Origin: Microvirga aerophila
Lineage (GTDB): Bacteria; Pseudomonadota; Alphaproteobacteria; Rhizobiales; Beijerinckiaceae
DNA: 64,000 bases
Assembly (NCBI RefSeq): GCF_003332305.1
Contig: NZ_QOIO01000020.1
Coordinates: forward strand, 45,415-109,414
Direction: 5' to 3'
The position numbers and the translations under genes were made by a program. The first letter of the stretch is position 1. Each line of letters opens with the position of its first letter. This document shows positions 28,608 to 38,639 of this stretch, in pieces. The notes beneath the pieces were generated by a model that was not told the DNA's origin, searched no databases, and saw nothing but the letters and a program-made list of their open reading frames with translations.

Positions 28608-29422
28608 GTTCGATCGCCGTCTCCGCGAGCAGCGCCATCGGAAAGACGGCCGCTGCCAATCCTGATGCGCTGGTTCGCATCGCGGTCCGAAACCTCGATT
28701 TCTATTACGGCGACTTCCGTAGCCTCAAGGACATCTCGATCGACTTCTTCGATCGACAGGTCACGGCTTTGATCGGTCCGTCCGGCTGTGGAAAGTCGAC
28801 GCTTCTGCGCACCTTCAATCGCATCTACAGCCTCTACCCGGAGCAGCGCGCCGAGGGCGAAATCCTGCTCGACGGACAGAATGTCCTGTCGCCGGCCATC
28901 GACGTGAACGAGCTGCGCGCGCGGGTCGGCATGGTGTTCCAGAAGCCGACGCCGTTTCCCATGTCGATCTACGACAACATCGCGTTCGGCATCCGGCTTT
29001 ACGAGAAATTGCCCAAATCGGAGCTCGACGGCCGGATCGAAGAGGCTTTGCGCAAGGCCGCCCTGTGGGGCGAGGTGAAGGACAAGCTGCGCCAGTCCGG
29101 CATGGGCCTCTCGGGCGGCCAGCAGCAACGTCTCTGCATCGCCCGCACCATTGCCCAGCAGCCCGAGGTGATTCTTCTCGATGAGCCGACCTCGGCGCTC
29201 GACCCGATCTCCACTGGCAAGATCGAGGAGCTGATCGAGCAGCTCCGGTCCGAGTTTACCATCGTGATCGTAACGCACAACATGCAGCAGGCGGCCCGCA
29301 TCTCGCAGTTCACCGCCTTTATGTATCTTGGCGAGCTGGTGGAATTCGGGCCGACGAACAAGATGTTCATGAACCCCACCAAGAAACAAACCCAGGATTA
29401 CATCACGGGGCGCTTCGGCTGA
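28604..29422 (+). CDS. pstB: phosphate ABC transporter ATP-binding protein
   Basis: 272 residues. Walker [10 protein letters not shown], signature [16 protein letters not shown], Walker [14 protein letters not shown] and the H-loop [12 protein letters not shown] are all present, plus PstB-specific [16 protein letters not shown] and [20 protein letters not shown]. It drives phosphate import by ATP hydrolysis on the cytoplasmic side and takes part in PhoR signalling. Starts inside the pstA stop codon. Confidence 0.96.
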   Translation: MSSIAVSASSAIGKTAAANPDALVRIAVRNLDFYYGDFRSLKDISIDFFDRQVTALIGPSGCGKSTLLRTFNRIYSLYPEQRAEGEILLDGQNVLSPAIDVNELRARVGMVFQKPTPFPMSIYDNIAFGIRLYEKLPKSELDGRIEEALRKAALWGEVKDKLRQSGMGLSGGQQQRLCIARTIAQQPEVILLDEPTSALDPISTGKIEELIEQLRSEFTIVIVTHNMQQAARISQFTAFMYLGELVEFGPTNKMFMNPTKKQTQDYITGRFG

Positions 29423-29448
29423 CCGAAGCGCGTCAAGGGAGGTCTCCC

Positions 29449-30159
29449 ATGGCGGAGCATATCGTCAGATCCTACGACAACGACCTGCAGGGTCTCAGGC
29501 AGAGGATCGCCGAGATGGGTGGGATCGCCGAGAAGATGCTCGGAGATGCCAGCCAGGCGCTGGTGCGCCACGACAAGCCATTGGCCCAAACGGTCATCGC
29601 CGCCGACAGCCGCCTCGACGTGCTGCAGCGCGAGGTGGAGGAAAGCGCGATCCTCACCATTGCCCGCCGCCAGCCGCTTGCGGTGGACCTGCGCGAGACC
29701 ATCTCGGCAATCCGGATTTCCGGTGACGTGGAGCGGATCGGGGACCTTGCGAAGAACATCGCCAAGCGGGCGCTGGCCATCGGCGACGACGTGAAGCCTC
29801 AAAAGATTGTCGTCAGTCTCAAGCACATGAACGATCTCGTGCTGGGGCAGCTCAAGGACGTGCTCGACGCCTATGCGCAGCAGGATACGGCGAAGTCGCT
29901 CGATGTCTGGAAGCGAGACGGCGCCATCGATGCGCTCTACACGTCGATCTTTCGAGAACTCCTGACCTACATGATGGAGGATCCGCGCAACATCTCGTTC
30001 TGCACCCATCTCTTGTTCTGCGCCAAGAACATCGAGCGTATCGGCGATCACACCACCAACATCGCCGAGACGGTGCATTACCTCGTCACCGGCGAAACAC
30101 TGGCCATCGACCGGCCCAAGAACGACCGGTCGATCGACGCGGCGGTTACCGGAGGCTGA
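29449..30159 (+). CDS. phoU: phosphate-signalling complex protein
   Basis: 236 residues of two PhoU three-helix bundles, each with its metal-binding-like E/D motif: ISGDVERIGDLAKNIAKRA near residue 90 and CAKNIERIGDHTTNIAETV near residue 195. It links PstB to PhoR and keeps the regulon off when phosphate is high. A good GGAGG ribosome site stands before the start; it is 26 bases after pstB. Confidence 0.95.
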   Translation: MAEHIVRSYDNDLQGLRQRIAEMGGIAEKMLGDASQALVRHDKPLAQTVIAADSRLDVLQREVEESAILTIARRQPLAVDLRETISAIRISGDVERIGDLAKNIAKRALAIGDDVKPQKIVVSLKHMNDLVLGQLKDVLDAYAQQDTAKSLDVWKRDGAIDALYTSIFRELLTYMMEDPRNISFCTHLLFCAKNIERIGDHTTNIAETVHYLVTGETLAIDRPKNDRSIDAAVTGG

Positions 30160-30161
30160 CG

Positions 30162-30884
30162 ATGGGTCCTCGTGTGCTGATCGTCGAGGATGAGGAGCCG
30201 TTGACGCTGCTGTTGCGCTACAACCTCGAGTCCGAAGGCTATGAGGTTGACAGCGTCGGCCGGGGGGACGAGGCGGAGATCCGCCTGCGCGAGCAGATTC
30301 CGGACATCGTGCTTCTCGATTGGATGCTGCCGGGCCTGTCGGGGATAGAACTTTGCAGGCGTATTCGGGTTCGCCCCGAGACGGAGCGTCTCCCGATCAT
30401 CATGCTGACCGCGCGCGGCGAGGAGGGGGATCGCATCCGCGGCCTCTCCACCGGCGCCGACGACTACATCGTCAAGCCGTTTTCGGTGCCGGAACTCCTG
30501 GCGCGCGTCCGGGCGCTTCTGCGTCGCGTGAAGCCTGCCCATATCGCGACCCTGCTGATTGCGGGCGACATGGAGCTCGACCGGGAAACGCACCGGGTCC
30601 GCCGAAGCGGCAAGGAGCTTCATCTCGGCCCGACGGAGTTCAAGCTTCTGGAGTTTCTGATGCAGAGCCCCGGCAGGGTTTTCAGTCGCGAGCATCTGCT
30701 CAACGCCGTCTGGGGACATGACGTCTATATCGACGAGCGCACGGTCGACGTGCATGTGGGCCGGCTGCGCAAGGCCATCAACCTGCCCCGCAGGCCTGAC
30801 CCGATCAGGACCGTGCGAGGCGCAGGCTACTCGTTCGATGAAACCTTCGCCCGCGACGAGAGTCCCGCAAGCTTGGATGTCTAG
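30162..30884 (+). CDS. phoB: phosphate-regulon response regulator
   Basis: 240 residues, OmpR/PhoB class. Receiver domain (1-120) with acidic pocket EDEE, phosphorylated Asp in VLLDWMLPG, Thr in MLTARG and Lys in IVKPFS; C-terminal winged helix with LGPTEFKLLEFLMQSPGRVF, VDVHVGRLRKAI and the wing RTVRGAGYSFDE. Active PhoB binds Pho boxes such as the one before pstS. Two bases after phoU; a weak hairpin follows the stop at 30886-30900. Confidence 0.95.
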   Translation: MGPRVLIVEDEEPLTLLLRYNLESEGYEVDSVGRGDEAEIRLREQIPDIVLLDWMLPGLSGIELCRRIRVRPETERLPIIMLTARGEEGDRIRGLSTGADDYIVKPFSVPELLARVRALLRRVKPAHIATLLIAGDMELDRETHRVRRSGKELHLGPTEFKLLEFLMQSPGRVFSREHLLNAVWGHDVYIDERTVDVHVGRLRKAINLPRRPDPIRTVRGAGYSFDETFARDESPASLDV

Positions 30885-30977
30885 ACGCTTCGGCGAAGCG
30901 GCTCCTTTAGCCAGGAGCGCGCATCGTCAAACAAGAATCTATTCCGATAGAGGAAACATATCCGATAATGGGCCCGC

Positions 30978-31511
30978 CTAGGCGCGGGCTAGCTTCCGTT
31001 CGCGCCTGCGATCCGTCACAGGCTGATAGGCGATGCGTGCGTGATGGTTGCAATAGGGCAGGCCCGTGATGGAGCGCGCGCCACAGAAGCGGAATTCCGG
31101 CTTCGTCGGGTCGCCCATGGGCCAGCGGCACATGGACTCGCGCAGATCCATGATCGTGACGCGCTCGGACATGGGGATGGCCACGTCCTCGTCCACTAGG
31201 GCCCCTGCGGCCTTCTCTTCCAGGGTAACCGCCTGCGGAATCGGGGCAATCACCACATTGCTGCGGTTCGGCGGTGTGATCGGCGTCGGAGCGCTCGGGG
31301 CGCGCGAAGCCTTGCGGGGGCGCTGGGGCGCTGAGGCGGCCTTGTCCTTCGCCCGGCCGGAGAGGCCGAGGCGATGGACTTTGCCAATCACCGCGTTGCG
31401 GGTCACGTTGCCGAGCTCCGCTGCGATCTGGCTCGCACTCAAGCCGTCGGACCAGAGCTTCTTCAGAAGCTCGACCCTCTCATCCGTCCAAGTTACGCCC
31501 GCATCAGTCAT
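30978..31511 (-). CDS. gcrA: GcrA cell-cycle regulator
   Basis: 177 residues. The N-terminal DNA-binding domain (WTDERVELLKKLWSDGLSASQ and IAAELGNVTRNAVIGKVHRLGLSGR in two parts) and the C-terminal sigma-binding half with cysteines and histidines (MCRWPMGDP, FRFCGA, LPYCNHHARIAYQP) are characteristic. GcrA works with sigma70 RNA polymerase at promoters methylated by CcrM at GANTC and drives cell-cycle genes in Alphaproteobacteria. The central proline-rich linker (residues 60-90) is normal. Two GANTC sites lie upstream, at 31551-31555 and 31795-31799. Confidence 0.95.
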   Translation of the reverse strand: MTDAGVTWTDERVELLKKLWSDGLSASQIAAELGNVTRNAVIGKVHRLGLSGRAKDKAASAPQRPRKASRAPSAPTPITPPNRSNVVIAPIPQAVTLEEKAAGALVDEDVAIPMSERVTIMDLRESMCRWPMGDPTKPEFRFCGARSITGLPYCNHHARIAYQPVTDRRRERKLARA

Positions 31512-31770
31512 TTCTTATCCGCCTCCATCGGGGCTGCCTTGCCGAAGGTTGAATCCTTTGTGCCTCGCGGACAGTGATTTTTGTCCGACCGCGTTGCTAG
31601 GATCGCTCCTGTGGGTGAAAGCCGCCGCACGAAATGTCGTACTCGACAGCTCCGAAGTTACTAGATGGGTGGACTCGGGCGCAAGAGTCCCCGAACAGGC
31701 CCCGTCGTTTTCCCCAGGGAACTCGCCCGGCGCGAAATTCCCTGTGATGGCTTACATCATTTCTCTTGAA

Positions 31771-31798
31771 TTGACAGAGGCTTTGGTCTCGCTAGAAT
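31771..31798 (+). promoter_or_regulatory. sigma70-type promoter with a GANTC site in the -10 box, before argD
   Basis: TTGACA at 31771-31776 and TAGAAT at 31793-31798, with 16 bases between. The -10 box overlaps GAATC (31795-31799), a CcrM methylation target, the arrangement reported for GcrA-controlled promoters. Transcription would start near 31805. Confidence 0.6.
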
Positions 31799-31807
31799 CC
31801 AAAGGCT

Positions 31808-31837
31808 GCCGCCCCGTCTGGGCGGCGCTTTCTTTTT
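31808..31837 (+). terminator. hairpin plus T-run at the 5' end of the argD leader
   Basis: Seven-base G+C stem (31808-31814 with 31820-31826) followed by GCTTTCTTTTT, the form of an intrinsic terminator. It starts just after the predicted promoter, so it could be an early attenuator or end a transcript coming from upstream. Confidence 0.6.
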
Positions 31838-31882
31838 CGGGCCCGGGCGCGACTTCGGGTCCCTCAAGGCGGAGACGGCTCT

Positions 31883-33091
31883 GTGACATCGCCATTGCTG
31901 CAAACCTATGCACGCGCTGACATTTCCTTCGAAAGAGGGGAGGGGCCTTGGCTCATCGGCCGAGATGGCGAGCGATATCTGGATTTTGGCGCCGGCATCG
32001 CCGTGAATGCCCTGGGACATGCCCACCCGCACCTGGTCAAGACCTTGACCGAGCAGGCGGCCAAGCTCTGGCACACCTCCAACCTTTTCCAGATTCCGGA
32101 CGGCGAGAGGCTGGCGCGGCGGCTCGTGGAAAACACCTTCGCGGATGTGGTTTTCTTCAGCAATTCAGGCGCGGAGGCAAACGAGGCCGCCATTAAAATG
32201 GCCCGGAAATACCATGCCGCCAATGGCCATCCCGAGCGCTTCCGCATCATCACCTTCGAGGGTGCGTTCCATGGCCGGACCCTGGCCACCATCGCGGCCG
32301 GCGGGCAGGCCAAGTATCTTGAGGGCTTCGGGCCCAAGGTCGAGGGCTTCGACCAGGTGCCTTTCGACGATTTGGATGCCCTGAAGGCCGCGATCGTTCC
32401 GGAGGCGGCCGCGCTCCTGATCGAGCCGATCCAGGGGGAGAGTGGGATCCGGCCTGCGCCGAACCTCTTTATCCGGGAGCTCCGCAACCTGTGCGACGAG
32501 CACGGATTGCTGCTGATCTTCGACGAAATCCAGACTGGCGTCGGCCGGACCGGCAAGCTCTTCGCCCATGAGTGGATGGGCGTGACCCCCGACATCATGT
32601 CCGTCGCCAAGGGTATCGGCGGCGGCTTCCCCATGGGGGCCTGCCTGGCGACGGCGGAGGCCGCGAAGGGAATGACCGTCGGCACCCACGGCACCACCTT
32701 TGGGGGCAACCCGCTTGCCATGGCGGTCGGCAACGCCGTGCTCGACGTCATCCTGGAGCCGGGCTTCCTCGAGCGGGTGGAGCGCATGGGGCTGCTCCTC
32801 AAGCAGCGCTTGGCCGAGTTGAAGGACCGCCACCCGGGCGTGATCGCCGAAGTGCGGGGGCAGGGGCTCATGATCGGTCTGCGCATGCAGGTCCCCAATA
32901 CAGAGTTCATCGCCGCCGCTCGCGCCCAGAAGATTATTCTGATCGGCGCCGGTGACAATGTGGCGCGCATGCTGCCGCCGCTGATCGTCACGGATTCCGA
33001 CATTGCAGAAGCCATGAACCGTCTGGATGCCGCCTGCGCGGCCATTGAAGCTGAGCTGAAATCCACGGCTCAGCGCGGAGCCGCCGAATGA
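31883..33091 (+). CDS. argD: acetylornithine aminotransferase
   Basis: 402 residues, starting with GTG. Class III PLP aminotransferase: [49 protein letters not shown] and the PLP lysine in [17 protein letters not shown]. It makes N-acetylornithine in arginine synthesis and can act on succinyldiaminopimelate as well. First of three close or overlapping genes argD-argF-hslO. Confidence 0.93.
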   Translation: MTSPLLQTYARADISFERGEGPWLIGRDGERYLDFGAGIAVNALGHAHPHLVKTLTEQAAKLWHTSNLFQIPDGERLARRLVENTFADVVFFSNSGAEANEAAIKMARKYHAANGHPERFRIITFEGAFHGRTLATIAAGGQAKYLEGFGPKVEGFDQVPFDDLDALKAAIVPEAAALLIEPIQGESGIRPAPNLFIRELRNLCDEHGLLLIFDEIQTGVGRTGKLFAHEWMGVTPDIMSVAKGIGGGFPMGACLATAEAAKGMTVGTHGTTFGGNPLAMAVGNAVLDVILEPGFLERVERMGLLLKQRLAELKDRHPGVIAEVRGQGLMIGLRMQVPNTEFIAAARAQKIILIGAGDNVARMLPPLIVTDSDIAEAMNRLDAACAAIEAELKSTAQRGAAE

Positions 33092-34014
33092 AGACCCGTC
33101 ACTTCCTCGATCTCAGCGACCTGTCGGGCGCGGAGATCCGCCATGTCCTGAATGTCGGGGCGGCCATCAAGGCGCGCCGCCGGCGGGGCGAGCGCGCCAA
33201 GGAACGGCCCCTCGAGGGCAAGGTCCTGGCCATGGTGTTCGACAAGCCCTCCACGCGCACCCGCGTCTCCTTCGATGTGGGCATGCGCGAGCTTGGCGGC
33301 GAGACCCTGATGCTGACCGGCAAGGAGATGCAGCTTGGCCGTGGCGAGACCATCGCCGACACGGCCCGGGTCCTCTCCCGCTACGTGGATGCCATCATGA
33401 TCCGCACCCTCGACCACGCCATGGTGACGGAATTGGCCGAGAACGCGTCCATACCGGTCATCAACGGCCTGACCAAGATGACCCATCCTTGCCAGATCAT
33501 GGCCGACGTCATGACCTTCGAGGAGCATCGTGGGCCGATCAAGGGCAAGACCATTGCCTGGACGGGCGACGCCAATAACGTGCTCGCGTCCTGGGTCCAC
33601 GCGGCCGCACGCCTTGATTTCAAGCTGAAGATCGCGTCTCCGCCGGAACTTGCTCCCCGTCCGGAGATTTTGACATGGGCAAGAAAAGAAGGAGCGGAGA
33701 TCGTCGTGACGACCGATGCCTTTGAAGCCGCGGAAGAAGCTCATGCCATCGTGACCGATTGTTGGGTCTCCATGGGTGACGAAGATGAGTACCGCCGCCA
33801 CAACCTGCTCAAGCCCTATCAGGTGAATAAGCAGCTGATGGGCGTCGCCCAAAAGGATGCAGTCTTCATGCATTGCCTCCCGGCCCACCGGGGCGAGGAA
33901 GTGACGGACGACGTGATGGATGGTCCGCAATCGGTTGTTTTCGATGAGGCCGAGAACCGGCTCCATGCACAAAAAGGCATCCTGGCATGGTGCCTGGGAG
34001 CGGCAGACGCATGA
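33088..34014 (+). CDS. argF: ornithine carbamoyltransferase
   Basis: 308 residues. Carbamoyl phosphate site [28 protein letters not shown], and the ornithine-site motif [13 protein letters not shown], all typical of anabolic OTC. It makes citrulline from ornithine. Overlaps the argD stop by four bases and the hslO start by four, so translation is coupled. Confidence 0.95.
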   Translation: MKTRHFLDLSDLSGAEIRHVLNVGAAIKARRRRGERAKERPLEGKVLAMVFDKPSTRTRVSFDVGMRELGGETLMLTGKEMQLGRGETIADTARVLSRYVDAIMIRTLDHAMVTELAENASIPVINGLTKMTHPCQIMADVMTFEEHRGPIKGKTIAWTGDANNVLASWVHAAARLDFKLKIASPPELAPRPEILTWARKEGAEIVVTTDAFEAAEEAHAIVTDCWVSMGDEDEYRRHNLLKPYQVNKQLMGVAQKDAVFMHCLPAHRGEEVTDDVMDGPQSVVFDEAENRLHAQKGILAWCLGAADA

Positions 34015-35006
34015 GTTCCGCTCCGTTCGAAGGCCATGACGACGTCGTTCTGCCCTTCGCGGTCGAGCCGCTGGATGTGCGCGGGCGCATCGTTCGCCTT
34101 GGGGCTTCCATTGACACGATCCTGTCGCGTCATGGCTATCCCGACGTGGTCGCCCGCGTTCTGGGCGAGGCTGCGGCGCTGACCGTGATGCTGGGTTCAT
34201 CCCTCAAGTTCGAAGGGCGATTTCAGCTTCAGACCAAGACCGACGGCCCCATCGAGATGATCGTCGTTGATTTCGATGCGCCGGACCGGCTCCGGGCGAC
34301 CGCGCGCTTCGACAAGGACAAGCTCGACGCCCTCAGCGGCAATGCACCGAAGACGGGTGATCTCATCGGTTCGGGCTATCTCGCCATGACCATCGATCAG
34401 GGCTCCGACCGAAGCCGTTATCAGGGTGTGGTCGCCCTCGAGGGCCAAGGCTTCGAGGAGGCGGCGCATCAGTACTTCCGCCAGTCCGAGCAGATCCCGA
34501 CCCAGGTGCGCCTGGCCGTGGCCGAGCAGTTCGAGAACGGACGGCATACCTATCGGGCAGGCGGGCTGATGGTCCAATTCCTCCCGTCCTCGCCGGACCG
34601 GATGCGTCAGGCCGACCTTGCGCCGGGCGACATTCCGGAAGGCCATTCATCGCACGATCTCGTCGCCCCGACGGAGGACGATGCCTGGGTCGAGGCAAAG
34701 TCTCTGATGGGAACGGTCGAGGACCATGAACTGGTCGACCCAGCCGTTTCGAGCGAGCGTCTGCTGTATCGCCTCTTCCACGAGCGCGGCGTGCGTGTGT
34801 TCGACGGTTTGCACCTGCACGAGGAGTGCCGCTGCTCCGAGACCCGCATCATGTCCATGATGCGGCGCTTCTCGCCTGAGGATCGCCGCGACATGGTAGG
34901 CGACAACGGACGCATCGGTGTCACGTGCGAGTTCTGCTCACGCTTTTACGATCTCGACCCGGCACAAGTCGAAGCCGAGATCACCAAGGCCGAAGAATCC
35001 GCCTAA
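34011..35006 (+). CDS. hslO: redox-regulated chaperone Hsp33
   Basis: 331 residues from ATG 34011. The C-terminal zinc switch is present as CRC (HEECRCSET) and CEFC (about residues 263-305), the CxC-x(n)-CxxC arrangement that releases zinc and unfolds under oxidative heat stress, turning on the holdase. N-terminal part has the family motif [19 protein letters not shown]. It follows argF with a four-base overlap and overlaps the argE stop on the other strand by four bases. Confidence 0.93.
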   Translation: MSSAPFEGHDDVVLPFAVEPLDVRGRIVRLGASIDTILSRHGYPDVVARVLGEAAALTVMLGSSLKFEGRFQLQTKTDGPIEMIVVDFDAPDRLRATARFDKDKLDALSGNAPKTGDLIGSGYLAMTIDQGSDRSRYQGVVALEGQGFEEAAHQYFRQSEQIPTQVRLAVAEQFENGRHTYRAGGLMVQFLPSSPDRMRQADLAPGDIPEGHSSHDLVAPTEDDAWVEAKSLMGTVEDHELVDPAVSSERLLYRLFHERGVRVFDGLHLHEECRCSETRIMSMMRRFSPEDRRDMVGDNGRIGVTCEFCSRFYDLDPAQVEAEITKAEESA

Positions 35007-36175
35007 AGGCTTGCGCAAGCGGCGGCGAGGCGGTGCATGAAGGCCGCCCCCGCCTCGAACTCCTCCAAGGTGATGTACTCGTCCGGCTGATGGGCTTGGT
35101 TGATCGATCCCGGGCCGCAGACCACGGTGGGGATTCCGGCAGCCTGGAAATGTCCTGCTTCGGTTCCGAATGGCACGGTCTGCGTCTGGTTGCGTCCGAC
35201 AAGCCGCATGGCTAGTGTCTCCGCGTCTGAGCCTGGCGCTGGCGCAAGTCCCGGAACGGCGACCAAGAGCTCAGTCTTGATGCTGCCGAATTCTCCGAAG
35301 CGGTTCAGCCGCTTGAGGGCGACCTCCCGCGAGAACAGGTCGAGGCGATCCGGGATCTCCTGCGGATCAAGGCTCGGCAGGCCCCGGAACTCCCAGTGGA
35401 ACGTGCAGGACTTCGCCAAGATGTTTCTGGCCGTTCCGCCCGCAACCGTGCCCACATGAACCGTGGTGTAGGGAGGATCGAAGCGCCCGCTCGGATCGCC
35501 GCGCTCCATCATCTCGTCGCTGATGCGGTTGAGTTCGCTGATCATATCGGCTGCCGTCATCACGGCGCTCGCGCCGAGATACGGCTTCGATGAATGCGCC
35601 TCGAACCCGTTCACGGTCGTCACAAACGTCACGACGCTCTTGTGGGCGTCCACCACTTCGAGGTTCGTCGGCTCACCGATGATCGCGGCCTTCGGCATGG
35701 GCAGATCATGACCAAACCGGCGAATAGTGTCGACGACCCCGAGACAGGTCGTCTCTTCGTCGTAGGACAGCATGATGTTGATCGGGGTCTTGAGGCCGGC
35801 TGCCTGGAACTCGGGAATGAGAGCAAGCGCCAGCGCGTCGAAAGCCTTCATGTCCACGGCGCCGCGCCCATAGGCGCGCCCGTTCTCGACGCGCAACTGG
35901 AACGGATCCGACGACCATGCCTGCCCCTTCACGGGCACCACGTCCGTATGCCCCGACAGGACAACGCCGCCCCGGTCCTGTGGCCCGACCGTCGCAAAGA
36001 TCGCCGCCTTGTCCCCCGTCTCGTTCGGCACGCGCACGTAAGGCACGTTCCAGCTTTTGAGATAGCTCTCGACGAATTCAATGAGAGGCAGGTTGGATTT
36101 CGAGCTTTCAGTATCGAACGACACCAGCTTCGCCAGCATTTCGAGCGGCGTCAGCCGCTGGCCGGTAGGGGACAT
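35003..36175 (-). CDS. argE: acetylornithine deacetylase
   Basis: 390 residues of the M20 metallopeptidase family. Metal-binding motifs: [10 protein letters not shown] (His and Asp), [14 protein letters not shown] (bridging Asp), YDEETTCLG (catalytic and metal Glu), [10 protein letters not shown] and [13 protein letters not shown] (late His). It frees ornithine from acetylornithine in arginine synthesis, or cleaves a related N-acyl amino acid. It converges with hslO and lies near argD and argF without sharing their direction. Confidence 0.9.
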   Translation of the reverse strand: MSPTGQRLTPLEMLAKLVSFDTESSKSNLPLIEFVESYLKSWNVPYVRVPNETGDKAAIFATVGPQDRGGVVLSGHTDVVPVKGQAWSSDPFQLRVENGRAYGRGAVDMKAFDALALALIPEFQAAGLKTPINIMLSYDEETTCLGVVDTIRRFGHDLPMPKAAIIGEPTNLEVVDAHKSVVTFVTTVNGFEAHSSKPYLGASAVMTAADMISELNRISDEMMERGDPSGRFDPPYTTVHVGTVAGGTARNILAKSCTFHWEFRGLPSLDPQEIPDRLDLFSREVALKRLNRFGEFGSIKTELLVAVPGLAPAPGSDAETLAMRLVGRNQTQTVPFGTEAGHFQAAGIPTVVCGPGSINQAHQPDEYITLEEFEAGAAFMHRLAAACASL

Positions 36176-36289
36176 GCAGACCTCTATGAAATGACCAATT
36201 TTCTGTAGCGAGTGTGTTGCCGGAGCTCAAGGTATTCGTACGCCGTCACTTGGCGAGGGGAGCAGCCTGGAGATTGATGGCCTACGCAC

Positions 36290-36682
36290 TCAATGAAGCA
36301 CACGCTTTGCCAGCGGGATGTCGAGGGAGAAGGCCGGGATTTCGGCGTCGAAGGTTTTGCCTCCTGCGGTTTCCATCACGTAGCTTCCCTGCATGGTGCC
36401 GCTTGGGGTCGCCAGGGGGCAGCCGCTGGTGTAACTGAAGCTTTCTCCGGGACCGAGAACCGGCTGCTCGCCGACCACGCCCGCGCCGCGGACCTCCTGC
36501 ACGTGCCCATGCGCGTCCGTGATTTTCCAGTAGCGGGCCTTCAGCTGGACGCGGTCGAGGCTCGTGTTGATGATTTCGACGGTATAGGCGAAGAAATAGC
36601 GGCCCTGCTCGGGTGAGGATTCCTCGGGCATGTAGCGAGGCGTCACTGTTACGCTGATGCCACGGGTTACAGCCTTGTACAT
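36290..36682 (-). CDS. apaG: ApaG (Co2+/Mg2+ efflux-associated) protein
   Basis: 130 residues from ATG 36682; the length and start ([17 protein letters not shown]) match the family exactly. Beta-sandwich motifs [29 protein letters not shown] and [11 protein letters not shown] are visible. ApaG has a fibronectin-like fold and is linked to cation homeostasis and Ap4A metabolism, but its biochemical role is unclear. Single gene. Confidence 0.92.
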   Translation of the reverse strand: MYKAVTRGISVTVTPRYMPEESSPEQGRYFFAYTVEIINTSLDRVQLKARYWKITDAHGHVQEVRGAGVVGEQPVLGPGESFSYTSGCPLATPSGTMQGSYVMETAGGKTFDAEIPAFSLDIPLAKRVLH

Positions 36683-36786
36683 CGGGCTTTCCTCAGAGCA
36701 GTGGGACACGGCGTCAGTGACGTGGTAAGGCCGTCGCCCGATGGCTTCAATCGCAGGACCCTTGCCGGCAGACAGGAGAAGCAGCC

Positions 36787-37413
36787 ATGCTCGACGGATG
36801 GGTGCGACGCAGGATCGATCCGCCGCTGGATCGGTTGGGGAGTCGTTTCGCAAAGGCTGGATTGTCTGCGGACGTCATCACGATGCTCGGCCTCGCGGCC
36901 GGGCTTGCGGCCGCCCTCATGATCGTTCTGCGGCTTGATTTGCTGGCCCTCGCGCTTTTCATCGCCAACCGTCTGCTTGACGGCCTGGATGGGGCTATTG
37001 CCCGGGCGTCGGCGAAAACCGATCGCGGCGGCTTCATCGACATCGTGTTCGATTTTGCCGTTTATGGCGCAGTTCCTCTGGCATTCGCGCTTCGGGAGCC
37101 GGGCGTGTTCGCGTTGCCGGCGGCCGTCCTCTTGATGTCGTTTTACGTGAACGGCGCGAGCTTTCTGGCCTTCGCGGCGGTTGCCGCGAAACGAGGGATT
37201 GAAAGCGCGGCTCAGGGCGTCAAGTCGATCTACTTCTCGGCCGGCCTCATGGAAGGGACGGAGACCATCCTGTTCTTCATTGCCATGATGCTCGCTCCGG
37301 CCTGGTTTCCGGTCATGGCCTATGCCTTTGCGGGCCTCACCTTCATGAGCGCCCTGGCGCGGGTCACACTGGCCTGGAGCGTGTTCAGGGATGAAGAAGA
37401 TGGCCCCCGTTGA
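36787..37413 (+). CDS. CDP-alcohol phosphatidyltransferase family protein
   Basis: 208 residues with about six membrane helices. The family catalytic motif D-G-x-x-A-R-x(8)-G-x-x-x-D-x-x-x-D is present: [18 protein letters not shown] followed by FIDIVFDF, near residues 63-88. It transfers a phosphatidyl group from CDP-diacylglycerol to an alcohol in the inner membrane; the acceptor is not evident and it is neither a clear PgsA nor PssA. Starts behind an AGGAGA site. Confidence 0.85.
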   Translation: MLDGWVRRRIDPPLDRLGSRFAKAGLSADVITMLGLAAGLAAALMIVLRLDLLALALFIANRLLDGLDGAIARASAKTDRGGFIDIVFDFAVYGAVPLAFALREPGVFALPAAVLLMSFYVNGASFLAFAAVAAKRGIESAAQGVKSIYFSAGLMEGTETILFFIAMMLAPAWFPVMAYAFAGLTFMSALARVTLAWSVFRDEEDGPR

Positions 37414-37488
37414 GAATTCCGTAACATCCCTTAGAGATATTGCCTGGTTTGAAGCAGTGGAATGGGCCCGGGCCCGTCGGAAGAAAAC

Positions 37489-38580
37489 ATGGTTGCGTTG
37501 AAGGACGGGATCCAGTCGGCTGATGCCATCATGCGCCTTGCGGAAGCAGGGATCATCAATCGGGAGACGCCTTTCGCGCCCGATCAGGTTCAGCCGGCAA
37601 GCCTCGATCTAAGGCTGGGAAGAAAGGCCTATCGGGTGAGGGCAAGCTTTCTGCCGGGACGAAACCATACGGTTCAGGACCGGCTGGCGCAGTTGAGTTT
37701 CCATGAGATCGACCTGGGGCCTGGGGCCATTCTCGAGACCGGGAGCGTCTATATCGCCGAATTGCTGGAGGGTCTTGCCCTGCCGCAGGACCTCTCAGCC
37801 GCGGCCAATCCGAAGAGCTCCACCGGCCGCATCGATGTGTTCACCCGCGTGATCACTGACCGCAGCCAGGAATTCGATACCATTGGAGCGGGGTATACCG
37901 GCTCTCTTTATGCCGAGATCTCGCCGCGCACCTTCCCGGTTCTCGTCCGGACTGGAACGCGGCTGTCTCAGCTGCGCCTGCGCAAGGGCGAAGTCCGCTT
38001 GAGCGATACCGAACTCCATGCCCTGCACCAGCGGGAACGGGTGGTCACGTCCGCCGAGCCTTCGATCCAGGATGGGGTCGCGGTCAGCGTGGATCTGGCG
38101 GGTTTTGGTTCCGATAATCTCGTCGGCTACCGGGCCAAGCGGCATACCGGCCTCGTCGATGTGGACAAGCCCGGCTCCTGCCGGATCGCGGATTTCTGGG
38201 AGCCCCTCTACGCGGATGCCAGCCGCACACTTATCCTCGACCCCGGCCAGTTCTATATCCTCGCCTCCAAGGAGGCGGTGCATGTGCCGCCTGATTATGC
38301 GGCCGAGATGGTGCCGTTCGATCCCTTGGTGGGGGAGTTCCGCGTCCATTATGCGGGGTTCTTCGATCCTGGCTTCGGCCATGCGGGCGCGGGAGGCGAG
38401 GGGGCTCGCGCCGTGCTCGAGGTGCGCTCGCGCGATGTGCCGTTTATTCTTGAGGATGGGCAGATCGTGGGCCGGCTCGTTTACGAGCGCATGGCCGAGC
38501 GGCCCGACATCCTTTATGGCGCGGGCGCCGGATCGAACTATCAGGCGCAGGGCCTGAAGCTCTCCAAGCATTTCCGATAA
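37489..38580 (+). CDS. dcd: dCTP deaminase, long tandem-domain form
   Basis: 363 residues from ATG 37489 (an ATG at 37462 would add nine). The first half holds the catalytic dCTP-deaminase/dUTPase-fold motifs NPKSSTGRIDVFTRVITD and AGYTGSLYAEISPRTFPVLV. The second half repeats the fold more loosely (YAGFFDPGFGHAG, VLEVRSRDVPFILEDGQIVG), so the protein is about twice the length of E. coli Dcd. It converts dCTP to dUTP for dTMP synthesis. Such long forms are known in Alphaproteobacteria. Confidence 0.9.
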   Translation: MVALKDGIQSADAIMRLAEAGIINRETPFAPDQVQPASLDLRLGRKAYRVRASFLPGRNHTVQDRLAQLSFHEIDLGPGAILETGSVYIAELLEGLALPQDLSAAANPKSSTGRIDVFTRVITDRSQEFDTIGAGYTGSLYAEISPRTFPVLVRTGTRLSQLRLRKGEVRLSDTELHALHQRERVVTSAEPSIQDGVAVSVDLAGFGSDNLVGYRAKRHTGLVDVDKPGSCRIADFWEPLYADASRTLILDPGQFYILASKEAVHVPPDYAAEMVPFDPLVGEFRVHYAGFFDPGFGHAGAGGEGARAVLEVRSRDVPFILEDGQIVGRLVYERMAERPDILYGAGAGSNYQAQGLKLSKHFR

Positions 38581-38639
38581 GTAGGCGGTCGAGCCTTTTT
38601 ATAGGCGGAGGCAGGTTTCAGCCTGCCCCTCGCGCAGGT

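Larger units (their letters stand above)
31512..31882. other. intergenic control region between gcrA and argD
   Basis: Holds the upstream regions of gcrA (minus) and argD (plus), including two GANTC sites, one sigma70-type promoter and one hairpin listed separately. No further gene seen. Confidence 0.6.

Noticed and set aside
31906..33066. A 386-codon minus-strand open frame opposite argD
   Set aside because: Serine/arginine-rich with no family motif; argD on the plus strand is certain.
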